Positions 9,334 through 18,721 are shown, counted from the stretch's first letter. The stretch is DNA of 64,000 nucleotides from an uncultured Bacteroidales bacterium (GCA_902800715.1 CADCFN010000003.1:290537-354536); one strand, 5' to 3'. A program made the numbers and translations. The notes: a model not told the origin generated them from the sequence alone.

Positions 9334-10079
9334 CTGACGACAGCGGAACACGGGTCGAACAGGTAACGCCCTATGGCGAGGGCGCCAAGACGGAGCAGGT
9401 CAGACAGATGTTTGACGCCATCGCTCCTGCCTACGACTTCATGAACCGCGCCATGACACTTGGCATCGACATCTGGTGGCGCCAGTTGGCGGTTAAGCGC
9501 CTCAAGCGCCTCAAGCCCGCCACTATCCTCGATGTAGCAACGGGGACGGGCGACTTTGCCATCCAGTTGAACGACTCCCTACAACCGCAGCACATCACGG
9601 GCATCGACCTGTCAGAAGGCATGTTAGCCGAAGCACGCCGCAAAATCAAGAAGAAAGGGCTGGAAGATGTCATCACATTCAAGCAGGACGACTGCATGGC
9701 TTTGCACATGGACGACGCTACAGTCGATGCAGTGACGGTGGCATTCGGCGTACGCAATTTCGAGCATCTGCAGCAGGGTTATCAGGAGATGGCCCGCGTC
9801 CTCAAGCCAGGCGGCATGCTGTGCGTGCTGGAACTTTCCACGCCCACCAATCCGCTGATACGCTGGTTCTACGACCTTTACACGCTGCACATCATTCCCT
9901 GGCTGGGTTCCCTCAAGAGCGGCGAGAAGAGTGCCTACCGATACCTGCCAGAGAGCATAGCAGCCGTTCCGCAGGGTGACCACATGCTGCAACTGATGCG
10001 CAACGCAGGATTGAAAAACGCCACCTTCAAACGCCTCACTCTAGGCGTCTGCACCATCTACACAGCCGTGAAAAGTTAG
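9330..10079 (+). CDS. ubiE: demethylmenaquinone methyltransferase
   Basis: UbiE/MenG methylates demethylmenaquinone to menaquinone with SAM, the last step of respiratory quinone synthesis. The 249-aa protein has the N-terminal signature YDFMNRAMTLGID, SAM motif I ILDVATGTGDFAIQL near residue 66, the post-motif GIDLSEGML, and VTVAFGVRNFE, characteristic of this family. Bacteroidales use menaquinone, so the MenG role is expected. The stop codon TAG lies inside the first unit of a heptad repeat. Confidence 0.95.
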   Translation: MTDDSGTRVEQVTPYGEGAKTEQVRQMFDAIAPAYDFMNRAMTLGIDIWWRQLAVKRLKRLKPATILDVATGTGDFAIQLNDSLQPQHITGIDLSEGMLAEARRKIKKKGLEDVITFKQDDCMALHMDDATVDAVTVAFGVRNFEHLQQGYQEMARVLKPGGMLCVLELSTPTNPLIRWFYDLYTLHIIPWLGSLKSGEKSAYRYLPESIAAVPQGDHMLQLMRNAGLKNATFKRLTLGVCTIYTAVKS

Positions 10080-10102
10080 GAGTTAGACGTTAGAAGTTAG
10101 GA
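10075..10102. repeat. heptameric tandem repeat at the ubiE stop
   Basis: Four seven-base units (GTTAGGA, GTTAGAC, GTTAGAA, GTTAGGA) run from the last codon of ubiE into the intergenic gap. The ubiE stop codon is formed within the first unit. Confidence 0.75.
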
Positions 10103-10115
10103 GTGCCTTAAACAA

Positions 10116-10155
10116 ATCGGAGTCCTCAAAAACCTTGAGAACTCCGATGTTTTTT
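10116..10155. terminator. bidirectional terminator between ubiE and the flavodoxin gene
   Basis: An interrupted stem (ATCGGAGT 10116-10123 with ACTCCGAT 10141-10148; CTCAA 10125-10129 with TTGAG 10135-10139) is followed by T6. On the other strand it is followed by TTTGTTT. It sits between two convergent genes. Confidence 0.85.
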
Positions 10156-11032
10156 AGCGAACGACCTTAGTGAAAACGGGGGCCTTGTCCTTTTCAACAA
10201 GCACATAGACTTGGATTTCACTGGCCGGGGGCATGTCGGCCTTTTTCTCGCGCGGCATGTCCATTGCAGTGAACAGGTATTCGGTTCCATCAAGGACGGT
10301 GCGAGATGCGACTGTTTTTGCCTTGGCATTGAGCATCGGATAGCCGTTGACAGCGGCGTCAAAGATAGCAGCCTCGTCAGCACTGACGGGATGTTGCTCA
10401 GGGAAGTCGGCGGGCACAAAAAGTGAGTCTGATTGTGTATTCGCCTTAATATCAGTCGGATCAGGATTACTAATAAGCGGCATATACAGTTTCAGAAACT
10501 GTTCAACCTCCTTGGGCATAGCATCCATGCGAGCGGCACGCACACCGTAACCTGTCATGATTTTGGCATTAGGCTGCTTCTCGGTCAAGTCCTTTACGCT
10601 CGACTCCAGTCCACCGCTGCCGAAGGTGCAAAACGGCACAACCCACTTGTCGCTCAAGTCCACTTTCTCGAGCAGGGAGGCAACGGGGGGAGCATAAGTG
10701 CCGAACCAGATGGGATAGCCGATGAAAACCCAGTCATAATCGGCAATATTCGCCTTCAATGGCTTGATTTCGGGCAGGATGCCTTTCTCGCGGTCGGCCT
10801 TGCAGCGGTCGATTGTTGCCTGGAACGCGGTGTCATAGGGTTCCACAAGGGTAATCTCCTCAATATCGGCATCGAGGCGTGTAGCAATCTCCTGTGCCAC
10901 GGCCTTAGTATTCGACGTCTGGGAGTAATACAGCACAAGCACCTTGGACTTGGAAGCCTCTTTCTTCGGGGTGCACGACACGACAGCCATTAAGGCTATA
11001 GCAGCACACATCAATAATGTCAGGAATCTCAT
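10154..11032 (-). CDS. flavodoxin-domain lipoprotein
   Basis: The 292-aa protein has a lipoprotein signal peptide (lipobox VVSC, Cys at residue 20) followed by a flavodoxin fold. VLVLYYSQTSNTKAVAQEI is the FMN phosphate-binding loop, and DYDWVFIGYPIWFGTYAPPV and FCTFGSGGLESSV are the flanking loops of the flavodoxin_4 group. The last 70 residues form an unassigned extension. I infer an envelope-located electron carrier or oxidoreductase; no partner gene is nearby. The stop codon overlaps the terminator's T run. Confidence 0.87.
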   Translation of the reverse strand: MRFLTLLMCAAIALMAVVSCTPKKEASKSKVLVLYYSQTSNTKAVAQEIATRLDADIEEITLVEPYDTAFQATIDRCKADREKGILPEIKPLKANIADYDWVFIGYPIWFGTYAPPVASLLEKVDLSDKWVVPFCTFGSGGLESSVKDLTEKQPNAKIMTGYGVRAARMDAMPKEVEQFLKLYMPLISNPDPTDIKANTQSDSLFVPADFPEQHPVSADEAAIFDAAVNGYPMLNAKAKTVASRTVLDGTEYLFTAMDMPREKKADMPPASEIQVYVLVEKDKAPVFTKVVR

Positions 11033-11079
11033 AACAGTTAGGAGTATTAATTGATATTGTTGTTAATCAGATAGTATCA

Positions 11080-11805
11080 TCACAACAGCCTGCCGTGGTC
11101 GGCGTAGCTGTAGTAGCGGCGGCCGCGGCACACGATGATGTGGTCCACCAGCTGGATATCCATCACCTTGCATGCCTGGTGAATACGCTCGGTGAGGCGG
11201 TCGTCCTGGGTGCTGGGGTTAGGGTTGTCGCTGGGGTGGTTGTGAGCCAGGATAATGCCCGATGACAGGCGCTCGATGGCGGGGCGCAGAATCATCTTGA
11301 TATCGGCAACAGCCATGGCAGTGCCACCGCTGCTGATGCGCACACACTCCTCGACCTGCTTGGCGTGGTTGAGCAGAACGACCATGATTTCTTCATGATC
11401 CAAGTGGTTCATGCGTGTCTGCAAGTAACGATAGGCGTCCTCGCTGCTGGTGATTTTGAAGCGTTCGTCAAATTCCTCCTGCTGGTAACGGCGCGCCAGT
11501 TCCAGAGCGGCGAGGATTTCAATGGCTTTGACCTCGCCGATGCCATGATAGTTCTTAACCAGATTGTTGATGCCTTTACGGGCGATGAGGTAGAGTTTGT
11601 CGTCATTGTCGCGCAGGATGCGCTGGCACAGGTCAACCACCGACTCGCCTGGCGTGCCCACACGGAGCAGGATGGCAAGCAGTTCAGCAGTGGACAGGCT
11701 AGCAAAGCCGTGCTTCTTGGCCTTCTCACGCGGGCGGTCCTCCTCAGGCACTGTCTCCTTGATGTTGCGCGTGCCCACCTGCTTGCTGATATCTTTCTCT
11801 TCCAT
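11080..11805 (-). CDS. radC: RadC/MPN (JAB) domain protein
   Basis: The 241-aa protein belongs to the RadC family: an N-terminal helix-hairpin-helix region (GFASLSTAELLAILLR, then YHGIGEVKAIEI) followed by an MPN/JAMM domain. The metal motif is visible as AHNHPSDNPNPSTQDD. The biochemical role of the family is still unclear despite the name. I start at ATG 11805 (MEEKDISKQ). The open frame continues to 11850, but those 15 codons (MSVISVTSVISIIFT) come from a low-complexity GACGGATAT-type repeat in the upstream gap and are unlikely to be coding. Confidence 0.92.
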   Translation of the reverse strand: MEEKDISKQVGTRNIKETVPEEDRPREKAKKHGFASLSTAELLAILLRVGTPGESVVDLCQRILRDNDDKLYLIARKGINNLVKNYHGIGEVKAIEILAALELARRYQQEEFDERFKITSSEDAYRYLQTRMNHLDHEEIMVVLLNHAKQVEECVRISSGGTAMAVADIKMILRPAIERLSSGIILAHNHPSDNPNPSTQDDRLTERIHQACKVMDIQLVDHIIVCRGRRYYSYADHGRLL

Positions 11806-11868
11806 CGTGAATATAATGGATATTACGGAGGTGACGGATATAACGGACAACTATTAACTCTTAACTTC

Positions 11869-12864
11869 TCACTTTCCCTTGCGCATCGCCACTTCCTCGT
11901 TGATGTCACGGCCATGCTTGAGGAGGATTTTCCACACATAGGCCTTGATGAAGCCCCAGCCGTAGCTGCACAGCTGAGTGAAACTTGTGGCAACGGCAAG
12001 ACTGGCGATTTTCACATCACGCGTCTCAATCAAGGCACTAATCCACAGCATTGCGGCATAGAGCAGGATGGGCAGGATGAACCACCCTTTCCATAGCGAG
12101 AGCAACAACAGCAATACACAGCCAATCAGGAATACAGCGGGCAGGCAGTGTACCGCCTTGAGGCTGTCGGGATAAAGCAGTTTAAGCGTGATGCGCGACA
12201 TGCCGAAGACGTAGGTCTGACGTGCAAACTTGCTGATGCTAGTACGGCGCTTGTGATAGACGAAGGCCGGACGAATCAAGCGGATATTAAATCCCGCCTG
12301 GCGCACACGTGTGCTCATGTCGATGTCCTCGCTGAACATCTCGCGGAAACCGCCCACTTTCTCATACACCTCTCGCGAATAGCCCATGTTAAACGAGCGG
12401 GGAACAAATTTCTCCATCTGCACCTTGCCACCGCGGATACCGCCTGTGGTCAGGAACGACGTCATCGAGAAGGAAATCGCCTTCTGCACATCGGTGAAGT
12501 CATCGCTCGCAGCATCGGGACCGCCGAAACAGGGCACATAGTTGTTCGCCAGTTCACGGCCCAGCGTCTTGAAATAGTCGGGCGGGATGACACAGTCGCT
12601 GTCAAAGAACACGAAATATTGGCCCGTAGCATGCTCCAGACCGTAGTTTCGGGCGATGGAACGCCCCTCGTTGGCTTTATAGAAATAACGCAGGTCCAGC
12701 TCACTGCTGTAGCGCAAGGCAATGTCCTCACAGCGCTCAGTGGAGCCGTCCTCTACCAGAATAATCTCAAAATCCTTGTCGGTCTGAAGGGTGAGGCTCC
12801 TCAACAGGTCCTCCACCTCGTCACGCCGGTTATACACCGGCACTATCACTGAAAAATAAGGCAT
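11869..12864 (-). CDS. family 2 glycosyltransferase
   Basis: The 331-aa protein is a GT-A fold enzyme transferring sugars from nucleotide donors, likely to envelope polysaccharide. The opening strand FSVIVPVYNRRDEVEDLL, the DG pair VEDGS and the metal-binding DSD at residues 88-90 are clear. EDIDMSTRVRQAGF matches the catalytic ED and the following R of processive-like enzymes. Two hydrophobic segments near residues 245-285 would anchor it in the inner membrane. A candidate promoter is TAATTTTG on the minus strand at 12900-12893. The acceptor is unknown. Confidence 0.9.
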   Translation of the reverse strand: MPYFSVIVPVYNRRDEVEDLLRSLTLQTDKDFEIILVEDGSTERCEDIALRYSSELDLRYFYKANEGRSIARNYGLEHATGQYFVFFDSDCVIPPDYFKTLGRELANNYVPCFGGPDAASDDFTDVQKAISFSMTSFLTTGGIRGGKVQMEKFVPRSFNMGYSREVYEKVGGFREMFSEDIDMSTRVRQAGFNIRLIRPAFVYHKRRTSISKFARQTYVFGMSRITLKLLYPDSLKAVHCLPAVFLIGCVLLLLLSLWKGWFILPILLYAAMLWISALIETRDVKIASLAVATSFTQLCSYGWGFIKAYVWKILLKHGRDINEEVAMRKGK

Positions 12865-12990
12865 CTTAACTCTGACTTTTGCTATTAGACTACAAAATTA
12901 CAAAAAAAGACAATATTCAACCTTGTGAGCATGATTATTTCTCGCTATAGTGGAAGCGCATGCAACAAAAAGTTGTCCCTTTGTTGTTTG

Positions 12991-14358
12991 TCAAGTTGTT
13001 GTCTTGGTTGTCTGAGAATTGTGGGTGAGTTTAAAGCGTTGCATGATGATGACGGCGACGAGGAAGGCGGCGAAGTCGCTGGCGGGCAGCGATGCCCACA
13101 CGCCATCGAGGCCCCAAATCGAGGAAAACAGCAGCAGCATGGGCAACAGGAACAGCAGCTGGCGCGAGAGCGACATGAAGATGCTGATGCGCACTTTGCC
13201 AATGGTCTGGAAGAAGTTGGTCACCACCGCCTGATAGCCGATGACAGGGAAAACAAGCATGTTGATGCGGATGCCGCGGATGGAGATGGCCAGCAGCTGC
13301 TCGTCGTCGGTAAACAGGCGTGTACATGGCCCAGGCAACAACTCGCCAATCACCCAACCTACAGTCATTGCAATGACCGAGGCTGTGATGGTGAGCCGTA
13401 GCACCTGCTTGACGCGGTCCATGTTGCGCGCACCATAGTTATAGCCGGCAATGGGCTGGAAGCCCTGGCAGATGCCCATGATGACCATGAAGAAAATGAA
13501 TCCCAAGCGGTTGGCAATGCTATAGGCGCCCACGGCAAGGTCTCCGCCATATTTCATCAGGGCGTTGTTCATGAAGATGGCAATCACACAACCCGTGAGC
13601 TGCATGGCAAACGGCGAGATGCCGATGCTGACGATGTCCTTGACAATCGCCTTGGCAGGTTTGAGGAAGCGCCACTCGAGATGCAGCAACTCGCGCTGAC
13701 GGCTGAATTGCCACAATTGCCAGCACAGGACGATTACCTGAGCCAATATGGTCGCGATGGCCGCACCCTTGATGCCCATGTGCAGGGGCCAGATGAAAAT
13801 CGGGTCCAGGATGGTGTTCAGCACCACCGTGACTATGGTCGCTATCATCGCCGCTCGAGGCTTGCTTGCCGACCTCAGGGCCGCATTCAGTCCCAGGTAC
13901 AGGTGAGTGATGACATTGCCCACCAGCAGGATGAACATGTATTCACGGGCATGAGGCAGCGTCTGCTCACTGGCACCGAAGAACGTCAAGATGGGGTCCA
14001 GGAAGATAATCGACACGATACCCACCAGCAGGCCCGTGATGATATTCAAGGCGACCATGTTGCCCAACACGTTGTTGGCCTTGTCATACTGGCGCTGCCC
14101 GAGTCGCAACGACATCAGTGTGGAACCGCCGATACCCACCGCTGCGCCGAATGCCGCGCCAATGTTCATCAGCGGGAACGAGATGCCCAAGGCGGCCAAT
14201 GCCATCGGACCCACGCCGTGGCCGATGAAGATGCTGTCCACCATGTTATAGAGCGATGACGCCGTCATCGCTATCACCCCAGGCAGGGCATACTGCCAAA
14301 GCAGTTTGCCTACCGGCTGTGTGCCAAGAGCTAATGTCGCTTCCTTGTTGTCTTTCAT
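12991..14358 (-). CDS. MATE family efflux transporter
   Basis: The 455-aa protein has about 12 hydrophobic segments in two similar halves, as in MATE multidrug/cation antiporters of the inner membrane. The start LGTQPVGKLLWQYALPGVIAMTA and the motif MVDSIFIGHGVGPMALAALG are typical of the DinF/NorM-like branch common in Bacteroidetes; GFQPIAGYNYGA marks the second half. The C-terminus ends in a low-complexity TTKTTT. TTGTT-rich simple sequence flanks both ends of the gene. The substrate is unknown. Confidence 0.92.
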   Translation of the reverse strand: MKDNKEATLALGTQPVGKLLWQYALPGVIAMTASSLYNMVDSIFIGHGVGPMALAALGISFPLMNIGAAFGAAVGIGGSTLMSLRLGQRQYDKANNVLGNMVALNIITGLLVGIVSIIFLDPILTFFGASEQTLPHAREYMFILLVGNVITHLYLGLNAALRSASKPRAAMIATIVTVVLNTILDPIFIWPLHMGIKGAAIATILAQVIVLCWQLWQFSRQRELLHLEWRFLKPAKAIVKDIVSIGISPFAMQLTGCVIAIFMNNALMKYGGDLAVGAYSIANRLGFIFFMVIMGICQGFQPIAGYNYGARNMDRVKQVLRLTITASVIAMTVGWVIGELLPGPCTRLFTDDEQLLAISIRGIRINMLVFPVIGYQAVVTNFFQTIGKVRISIFMSLSRQLLFLLPMLLLFSSIWGLDGVWASLPASDFAAFLVAVIIMQRFKLTHNSQTTKTTT

Positions 14359-14465
14359 TTTTTCAATTTACAAACAACTTTAACATCACTGAACAACAAT
14401 AATGTCAAGTTATATAAAACAATGGGTTGTTCCTGTTGTTGTTTGTTGTTCCTGTTGTTTGATGC

Positions 14466-16031
14466 TTATTCCTCGATGCCGAAGCAGTGCTTGATGGCAC
14501 GGCGAATGGCATGGGCGTTCTCGCTGTTGCCCTTAAGGATATTCAGCACGCCACGGATGTAATCATCCCTGCCCTTGAAACCGCACAGGATGGCGACGTT
14601 ACTCTCCACGAGCATAAGTTTCTGGTTATAGACCCTGAGGATGCTCTCATAGTCGTCGTTGTCCTCATAGACATGGAACTCGCGGCACAACTGGTCATAC
14701 AGACCGCGGGGATTGATTTCGCTCACCAGTTCCACCATGTGGTTCTCAAGGGCGTTGATGCTAGTGAATTTCATGTCGATACGCATCTCCACATCACGTT
14801 TCACGCGATGGCGCACATGCATGAGTGCCTGCTGCTTGAGCTCCTTGGTAAACATGGTGATGACACGTCTTTTTACCTTGGGGAAGACGAGGTCGGGATT
14901 GCGGCGCTTGTGGCGTGCCACGGCACGGATGACGCCTTCGAGCATAAGGATGTTCTCCACCTCGGCTACATTGGGCACAAGGATGTTCTTCCTGCGCAGG
15001 TACTCCACTTCCTGTTCACTGCGGCGGTCACGGTCCACGATGCCACGGCATTCAAGTTGGTGGAAATTCTCCAGGTCACCGAAGGTGCGCACCGTTTCAA
15101 TGACTTTGTTGCAACTGCCCAGCGGTTTAACGGTGTATTCGGGGAAGATGAGCGGATACAAGCGCGAGTCGATGCTGTGCTTGTCGTCACCCTCGATGAA
15201 AAGGACAGGCTTGCGACTGCCCAACAAGTCGAGCAATGCAGCGTCGAGGTCACGGCTCGATGTCATCACCTCATAGTCCCACGCTACAGCATCGGGGTCA
15301 AACTCCTTGACCCACACACACTGGTTATCGATGCGTGAGCTGGCAAAATCAACATCATGGGTATTGTAGATGAAAGTGCAGTCGGGGCGCATCTGTTCCA
15401 GCACGTTCCACAGCGTGCGCATGATGCTGCTGTGGATAAACGTCTCGGGGTCATCAACAAGGATAGCGGCATCGGGCATGGCATAGAGCACGGCACCGAT
15501 GTAGTACAGCACCGATTTCTCGCCATCACTCAGTCCCATCAGCGGGTACTTGTCTTCGTAGCCCTCGGTAGAAAACATCAGTTTGCCGTTTTCGCGCAAC
15601 ACCTTGTTTTTGGGGAAGACCTCTTGCCATTTCTTGACGGCGATGTCGAGTTTGGTCTTAGGGAACTCCATCTGCTCATCCATGAGTTTGTGAGCCTTGA
15701 AATTCATCAGTTCACGGAACTCGTCGTTGAGCATGACATAGAACAGTTTGTCAAACTCGGTCTCGGCAATATTCTTGATTTGCGGATTGGCGGCATTCAT
15801 GCGGTTGAACAGGTCGTCAATCGAGCCGGGCAGCGTCTTGGCCGAGGCGGGAGCCGGAAACAGTGCCTTGAGCGCCGAAATGCGGTAAGCCTTATCTCCA
15901 ATCTCATCTACCAAAGCCGAGCAAAAGCGGCTCTTGCCAGCGCCGTTAGTACCGATTATTGTGATCTGTTTAGACTCTATCAGCACCTCTGGCTGATGTC
16001 CGTCTATCCTTTTTGGTAGTCTGATGTCCAT
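14466..16031 (-). CDS. AAA ATPase with DUF4435 (TOPRIM-like) domain
   Basis: The 521-aa protein has an ABC-type ATPase core: Walker A GTNGAGKS at residues 27-34, the signature LSDGEKS, Walker B AAILVDDPE and the switch histidine in YNTHD. The second half begins VLFIEGDDKHSIDSRLYP and contains CRGIVDRDRRS, the pattern of the TOPRIM-like DUF4435 domain. The combination resembles OLD-type nucleases, so a role in DNA processing or phage defence is possible. It stands alone, divergent from the permease gene, in otherwise ordinary backbone. Confidence 0.82.
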   Translation of the reverse strand: MDIRLPKRIDGHQPEVLIESKQITIIGTNGAGKSRFCSALVDEIGDKAYRISALKALFPAPASAKTLPGSIDDLFNRMNAANPQIKNIAETEFDKLFYVMLNDEFRELMNFKAHKLMDEQMEFPKTKLDIAVKKWQEVFPKNKVLRENGKLMFSTEGYEDKYPLMGLSDGEKSVLYYIGAVLYAMPDAAILVDDPETFIHSSIMRTLWNVLEQMRPDCTFIYNTHDVDFASSRIDNQCVWVKEFDPDAVAWDYEVMTSSRDLDAALLDLLGSRKPVLFIEGDDKHSIDSRLYPLIFPEYTVKPLGSCNKVIETVRTFGDLENFHQLECRGIVDRDRRSEQEVEYLRRKNILVPNVAEVENILMLEGVIRAVARHKRRNPDLVFPKVKRRVITMFTKELKQQALMHVRHRVKRDVEMRIDMKFTSINALENHMVELVSEINPRGLYDQLCREFHVYEDNDDYESILRVYNQKLMLVESNVAILCGFKGRDDYIRGVLNILKGNSENAHAIRRAIKHCFGIEE

Positions 16032-16162
16032 GTTGATGGTCGTTTGGTTTCTTGTGGGGTAAAATTAGATATTATTTCTCATTGCACCAACATTTTTACA
16101 CCGAAAGTGCCGAAATGAGCATTTTTTATACAATTTTGACACGACAGAAAAGCCTTTTTTGC

Positions 16163-16170
16163 TACTTTTG
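16163..16170 (+). promoter_or_regulatory. -7 element before the metal permease gene
   Basis: TACTTTTG matches TAnnTTTG. It lies only 8 bases before the ATG at 16179. If used, the transcript would be nearly leaderless, or translation would begin at a later Met. TTG at 16136-16138 is 24 bases upstream, wide for a -33 element. Confidence 0.45.
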
Positions 16171-16178
16171 TCCTCGTT

Positions 16179-17423
16179 ATGATGGACTATGTAAACGCCT
16201 TTATATCGATGCTGAACGGCATGTCGCCCTATCTGCTGTTGGGTTTCCTGATTGCGGGGGTGCTGCATGCGTTTGTGCCATCGACGATATACAGCCGCTA
16301 TTTGGCGGGGACGGGACTTCGGTCGGTAGCGACAGCTGCGGCCTTCGGTATACCCCTGCCGTTGTGCTCGTGCGGCGTGTTGCCCACAGCGGTCGCCCTG
16401 CGTCGCAGCGGTGCCTCGCGTGCTGCATCAACATCGTTTCTCATCGCCACGCCCCAGACAGGCGTCGACAGCATCATGGCGACTTATTCAATGATGGGTC
16501 TGCCGTTTGCCATACTGCGTCCCGTGGCGGCATTGGTGACGTCGCTGATTGGCGGATTGGCCGTAGGCCACTGGGAGCGAAAAGGAGCCCTTGACGATGT
16601 GCACGATAAGACCAATTACGAGTTTAGCGAATTGCCAAAGGGTTTCTGGAACAAAGTGAGGGAAACCTTTAAATACGGTTTCTTTGACATGATGCAGAGC
16701 ATCGGACGCTGGCTGTTGCTCGGTCTGGTGATTGCCACATTGATTACTGTGCTGCTACCCGACGACTTCTTCTCGACCTATGCCCGCTGGCCGCTGCTGA
16801 ACATGATGATTATCGTTGCGGTGGCTGTACCGATGTATGTATGTGCCACGGGTTCCATCCCCATCGCAGCTGCCCTGATGCTCAAGGGCATGTCACCCGG
16901 TTGTGCCCTTGTGCTGCTCATGGCGGGACCGGCTGCCAATGTAGCGTCGATGTTTGTCGTCAACAACGCCTTCGGGCGCAAGGCAACCATCGTCTATTTA
17001 TTGTCAATTATCGGCGGGGCTATGGGTTTCGGTGTCCTAGTGGACTATTGGCCGGGACTGCGCGAGATGTTTGTCAATGCCCTACCCTGCCATGTCATGC
17101 ACCACGGCATGCACGGCGCATCGTGGTTCAACACCACCTGCAGTGTGGCACTGCTTGGCATGATTGTTGCCGCTCTGGGAGCAAAATACTGGAAATCCTA
17201 TCAAATCAAACGAAATAAAACTACCGCAATGAAAGAATTCAAAGTTAAAGGCATGATGTGTGCCCACTGCAAGGCCAATGTCGAAAAAGGCATTGCCGCT
17301 CTCCCCGGTGTGGAGAAAGTCACCGTTGACCTCGCCAAAGGAACCGCTCTTGTCGAAGGTTCTGTTCCCGACCAGCTCATCATCGACTGCATCGAGGACC
17401 TCGGCTACCAGTACGAGCCTTAA
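16179..17423 (+). CDS. SO_0444-type Cu/Zn efflux permease with fused HMA domain
   Basis: The 414-aa inner-membrane permease (DUF318/SO_0444-like) is predicted to export heavy metals. LPLCSCGVLPTAVALRRSGAS is the family's cysteine-containing core, repeated in spirit by CATGSIPIAAALMLKGMSPG in the second half. A His/Met-rich stretch near residues 305-320 (CHVMHHGMHG) could bind metal. Residues 351-414 form a heavy-metal-associated domain with Cys361 and Cys364 (GMMCAHC). The HMA part begins with its own Met (17229) after a Lys-rich linker, so the fusion may be recent or the domain may also be made alone. Confidence 0.9.
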   Translation: MMDYVNAFISMLNGMSPYLLLGFLIAGVLHAFVPSTIYSRYLAGTGLRSVATAAAFGIPLPLCSCGVLPTAVALRRSGASRAASTSFLIATPQTGVDSIMATYSMMGLPFAILRPVAALVTSLIGGLAVGHWERKGALDDVHDKTNYEFSELPKGFWNKVRETFKYGFFDMMQSIGRWLLLGLVIATLITVLLPDDFFSTYARWPLLNMMIIVAVAVPMYVCATGSIPIAAALMLKGMSPGCALVLLMAGPAANVASMFVVNNAFGRKATIVYLLSIIGGAMGFGVLVDYWPGLREMFVNALPCHVMHHGMHGASWFNTTCSVALLGMIVAALGAKYWKSYQIKRNKTTAMKEFKVKGMMCAHCKANVEKGIAALPGVEKVTVDLAKGTALVEGSVPDQLIIDCIEDLGYQYEP

Positions 17424-17489
17424 GGAGTCAGGAGTCAGAGGTCAGGAGTTAGGAGTCAGACAAGACTAGAAACTAGGGACTAGAAACTA
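17424..17489. repeat. heptad and 14-bp tandem repeats between convergent genes
   Basis: Directly after the permease stop come five heptads of the GGAGTCA/GGAGTTA type (17424-17458). Then GACTAGAAACTA occurs twice with a 14-base period (17464-17475 and 17478-17489), the second copy supplying the stop codon of the NUDIX gene on the other strand. Confidence 0.75.
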
Positions 17490-18035
17490 AGGATGTTCTG
17501 CCAGATAGCGCCACAGCGGGGCTGCCATGAGTGCCTGCAGTTGGCGGTTCTCGCGCAGCATTGATTCCACTTCGCCACGGGATAGCAACAGCACAGCGAT
17601 GTCCTCACCGGCATCAAGGTGCTGGTTGCTCTTGTGTTCTACCCCCTCGGCAAGAAAACAGTGCGTGATGTTGTCGCAGATGCTGGGATTCTGCCCCACC
17701 GTCATGATTTCGCGCCACTCGCCGCCACCATAGCCGGTTTCCTCAAGCAGTTCGCGTTTAGCTGCCTGCAGGGGCGTTTCGCCCTCTTCTACTACACCGG
17801 CACACAGTTCGTCAAGTACCACATCCATCGCATGACGGTACTGCCGCACCATGACAAACTCGCCCTCACGGGTGATGGCAATGATGTTAACCCATTCGGG
17901 ATATTCGAGCACATAATGCTCGGGATTGATACGTCCATCAGGCAGTTGCACCTTGTCCACGCGTGCCGTGAGCCACGGCCGCCGGATGATGTAGCGGCTC
18001 TCAAGCGTAGTCCATTTTTTGATTTCCTTAGCCAT
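17487..18035 (-). CDS. NUDIX hydrolase
   Basis: The 182-aa protein hydrolyses nucleoside diphosphate derivatives, probably ADP-ribose-like given its relation to ADP-sugar pyrophosphatases. The NUDIX box is complete: G-VVEEG-E-TPLQAAK-REL-L-EE-T-G. I start at ATG 18035 (MAKEIKKW). The frame stays open to 18176, but that extension would overlap the promoter and start of the divergent upxY-like gene and shows no family similarity. Confidence 0.9.
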   Translation of the reverse strand: MAKEIKKWTTLESRYIIRRPWLTARVDKVQLPDGRINPEHYVLEYPEWVNIIAITREGEFVMVRQYRHAMDVVLDELCAGVVEEGETPLQAAKRELLEETGYGGGEWREIMTVGQNPSICDNITHCFLAEGVEHKSNQHLDAGEDIAVLLLSRGEVESMLRENRQLQALMAAPLWRYLAEHP

Positions 18036-18107
18036 GCTTTCTAGTATCGGTTTTGTTATTATAACGTGTAAAATGGGCAAATGGTACAGTTTTGCGAAAA
18101 ATTTCCG

Positions 18108-18115
18108 TACCTTTG
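18108..18115 (+). promoter_or_regulatory. -7 element before the UpxY-like gene
   Basis: TACCTTTG is a perfect TAnnTTTG match followed by CACTC. No good TTG lies 19-21 bases upstream. Transcription would start close to the GTG at 18121. Confidence 0.55.
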
Positions 18116-18120
18116 CACTC

Positions 18121-18714
18121 GTGGAAGTGAGGACAATCATAAAGAAAGGACGCGAGAAGAAGGTATGGTTTGCCATCCGCGTGACTTATAACCGCGAGCT
18201 CAAGGTCAAGGAAGACCTCGACGCGCGCGGCATCACCAACTTCGTGCCCATGCAGTATCGACGTGAGGAGCGCAACGGAGTGATGGTCAAGCGCTTGGTG
18301 CCCAGCGTCCACAACCTCATCTTTATTAACCTCACGCCCAATGAAATGAGGGAGTACAAGATGTCGACCGACCTGCCCATCCGCTATATCATGGATCACA
18401 GGATTGATGGTACCCAAAAGCCCATCACCGTCCCTGACCGCGAGATGGAGAGTTTCATAAAGGTGGCTGGCACCTATGAGGAAAAACTCATCTTTCTTAA
18501 TCCCGAACCAGGCGATTTCTCCAAAGGCGAACGCGTGCGTATCATCGGCGGACAATTCGCAGGCGCTGAGGGCATCTTTGTAAGGGTCAAGGGCGACCGC
18601 CGCGTGCTCATCAACGTGCAGGGTCTTGTCGCCGTCGCCACGACCTACGTCCACCCGTCGATGATTGAAAAAATCACCGAACCCGACGAGAACAGATTAG
18701 ACAACGCATTATAG
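18121..18714 (+). CDS. UpxY-family transcription antiterminator (NusG-like)
   Basis: The protein (197 aa from GTG 18121) is a NusG paralogue of the UpxY type, which in Bacteroides prevents early termination of the polysaccharide operon it heads. [24 protein letters not shown] is the NGN domain start, and the C-terminal [30 protein letters not shown] is a KOW domain. The start is unclear: ATG 18019 and ATG 18073 are in frame, but both lie upstream of the -7 element. GTG 18121 gives the family's usual N-terminus. It sits 7 bases before gmd. Confidence 0.85.
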   Translation: MEVRTIIKKGREKKVWFAIRVTYNRELKVKEDLDARGITNFVPMQYRREERNGVMVKRLVPSVHNLIFINLTPNEMREYKMSTDLPIRYIMDHRIDGTQKPITVPDREMESFIKVAGTYEEKLIFLNPEPGDFSKGERVRIIGGQFAGAEGIFVRVKGDRRVLINVQGLVAVATTYVHPSMIEKITEPDENRLDNAL

Positions 18715-18721
18715 AACGACA

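Noticed and set aside
8338-9351. 337-codon minus-strand frame opposite phoH
   Set aside because: phoH has all motifs and overlaps ubiE properly; the opposite frame is a codon-bias artefact.
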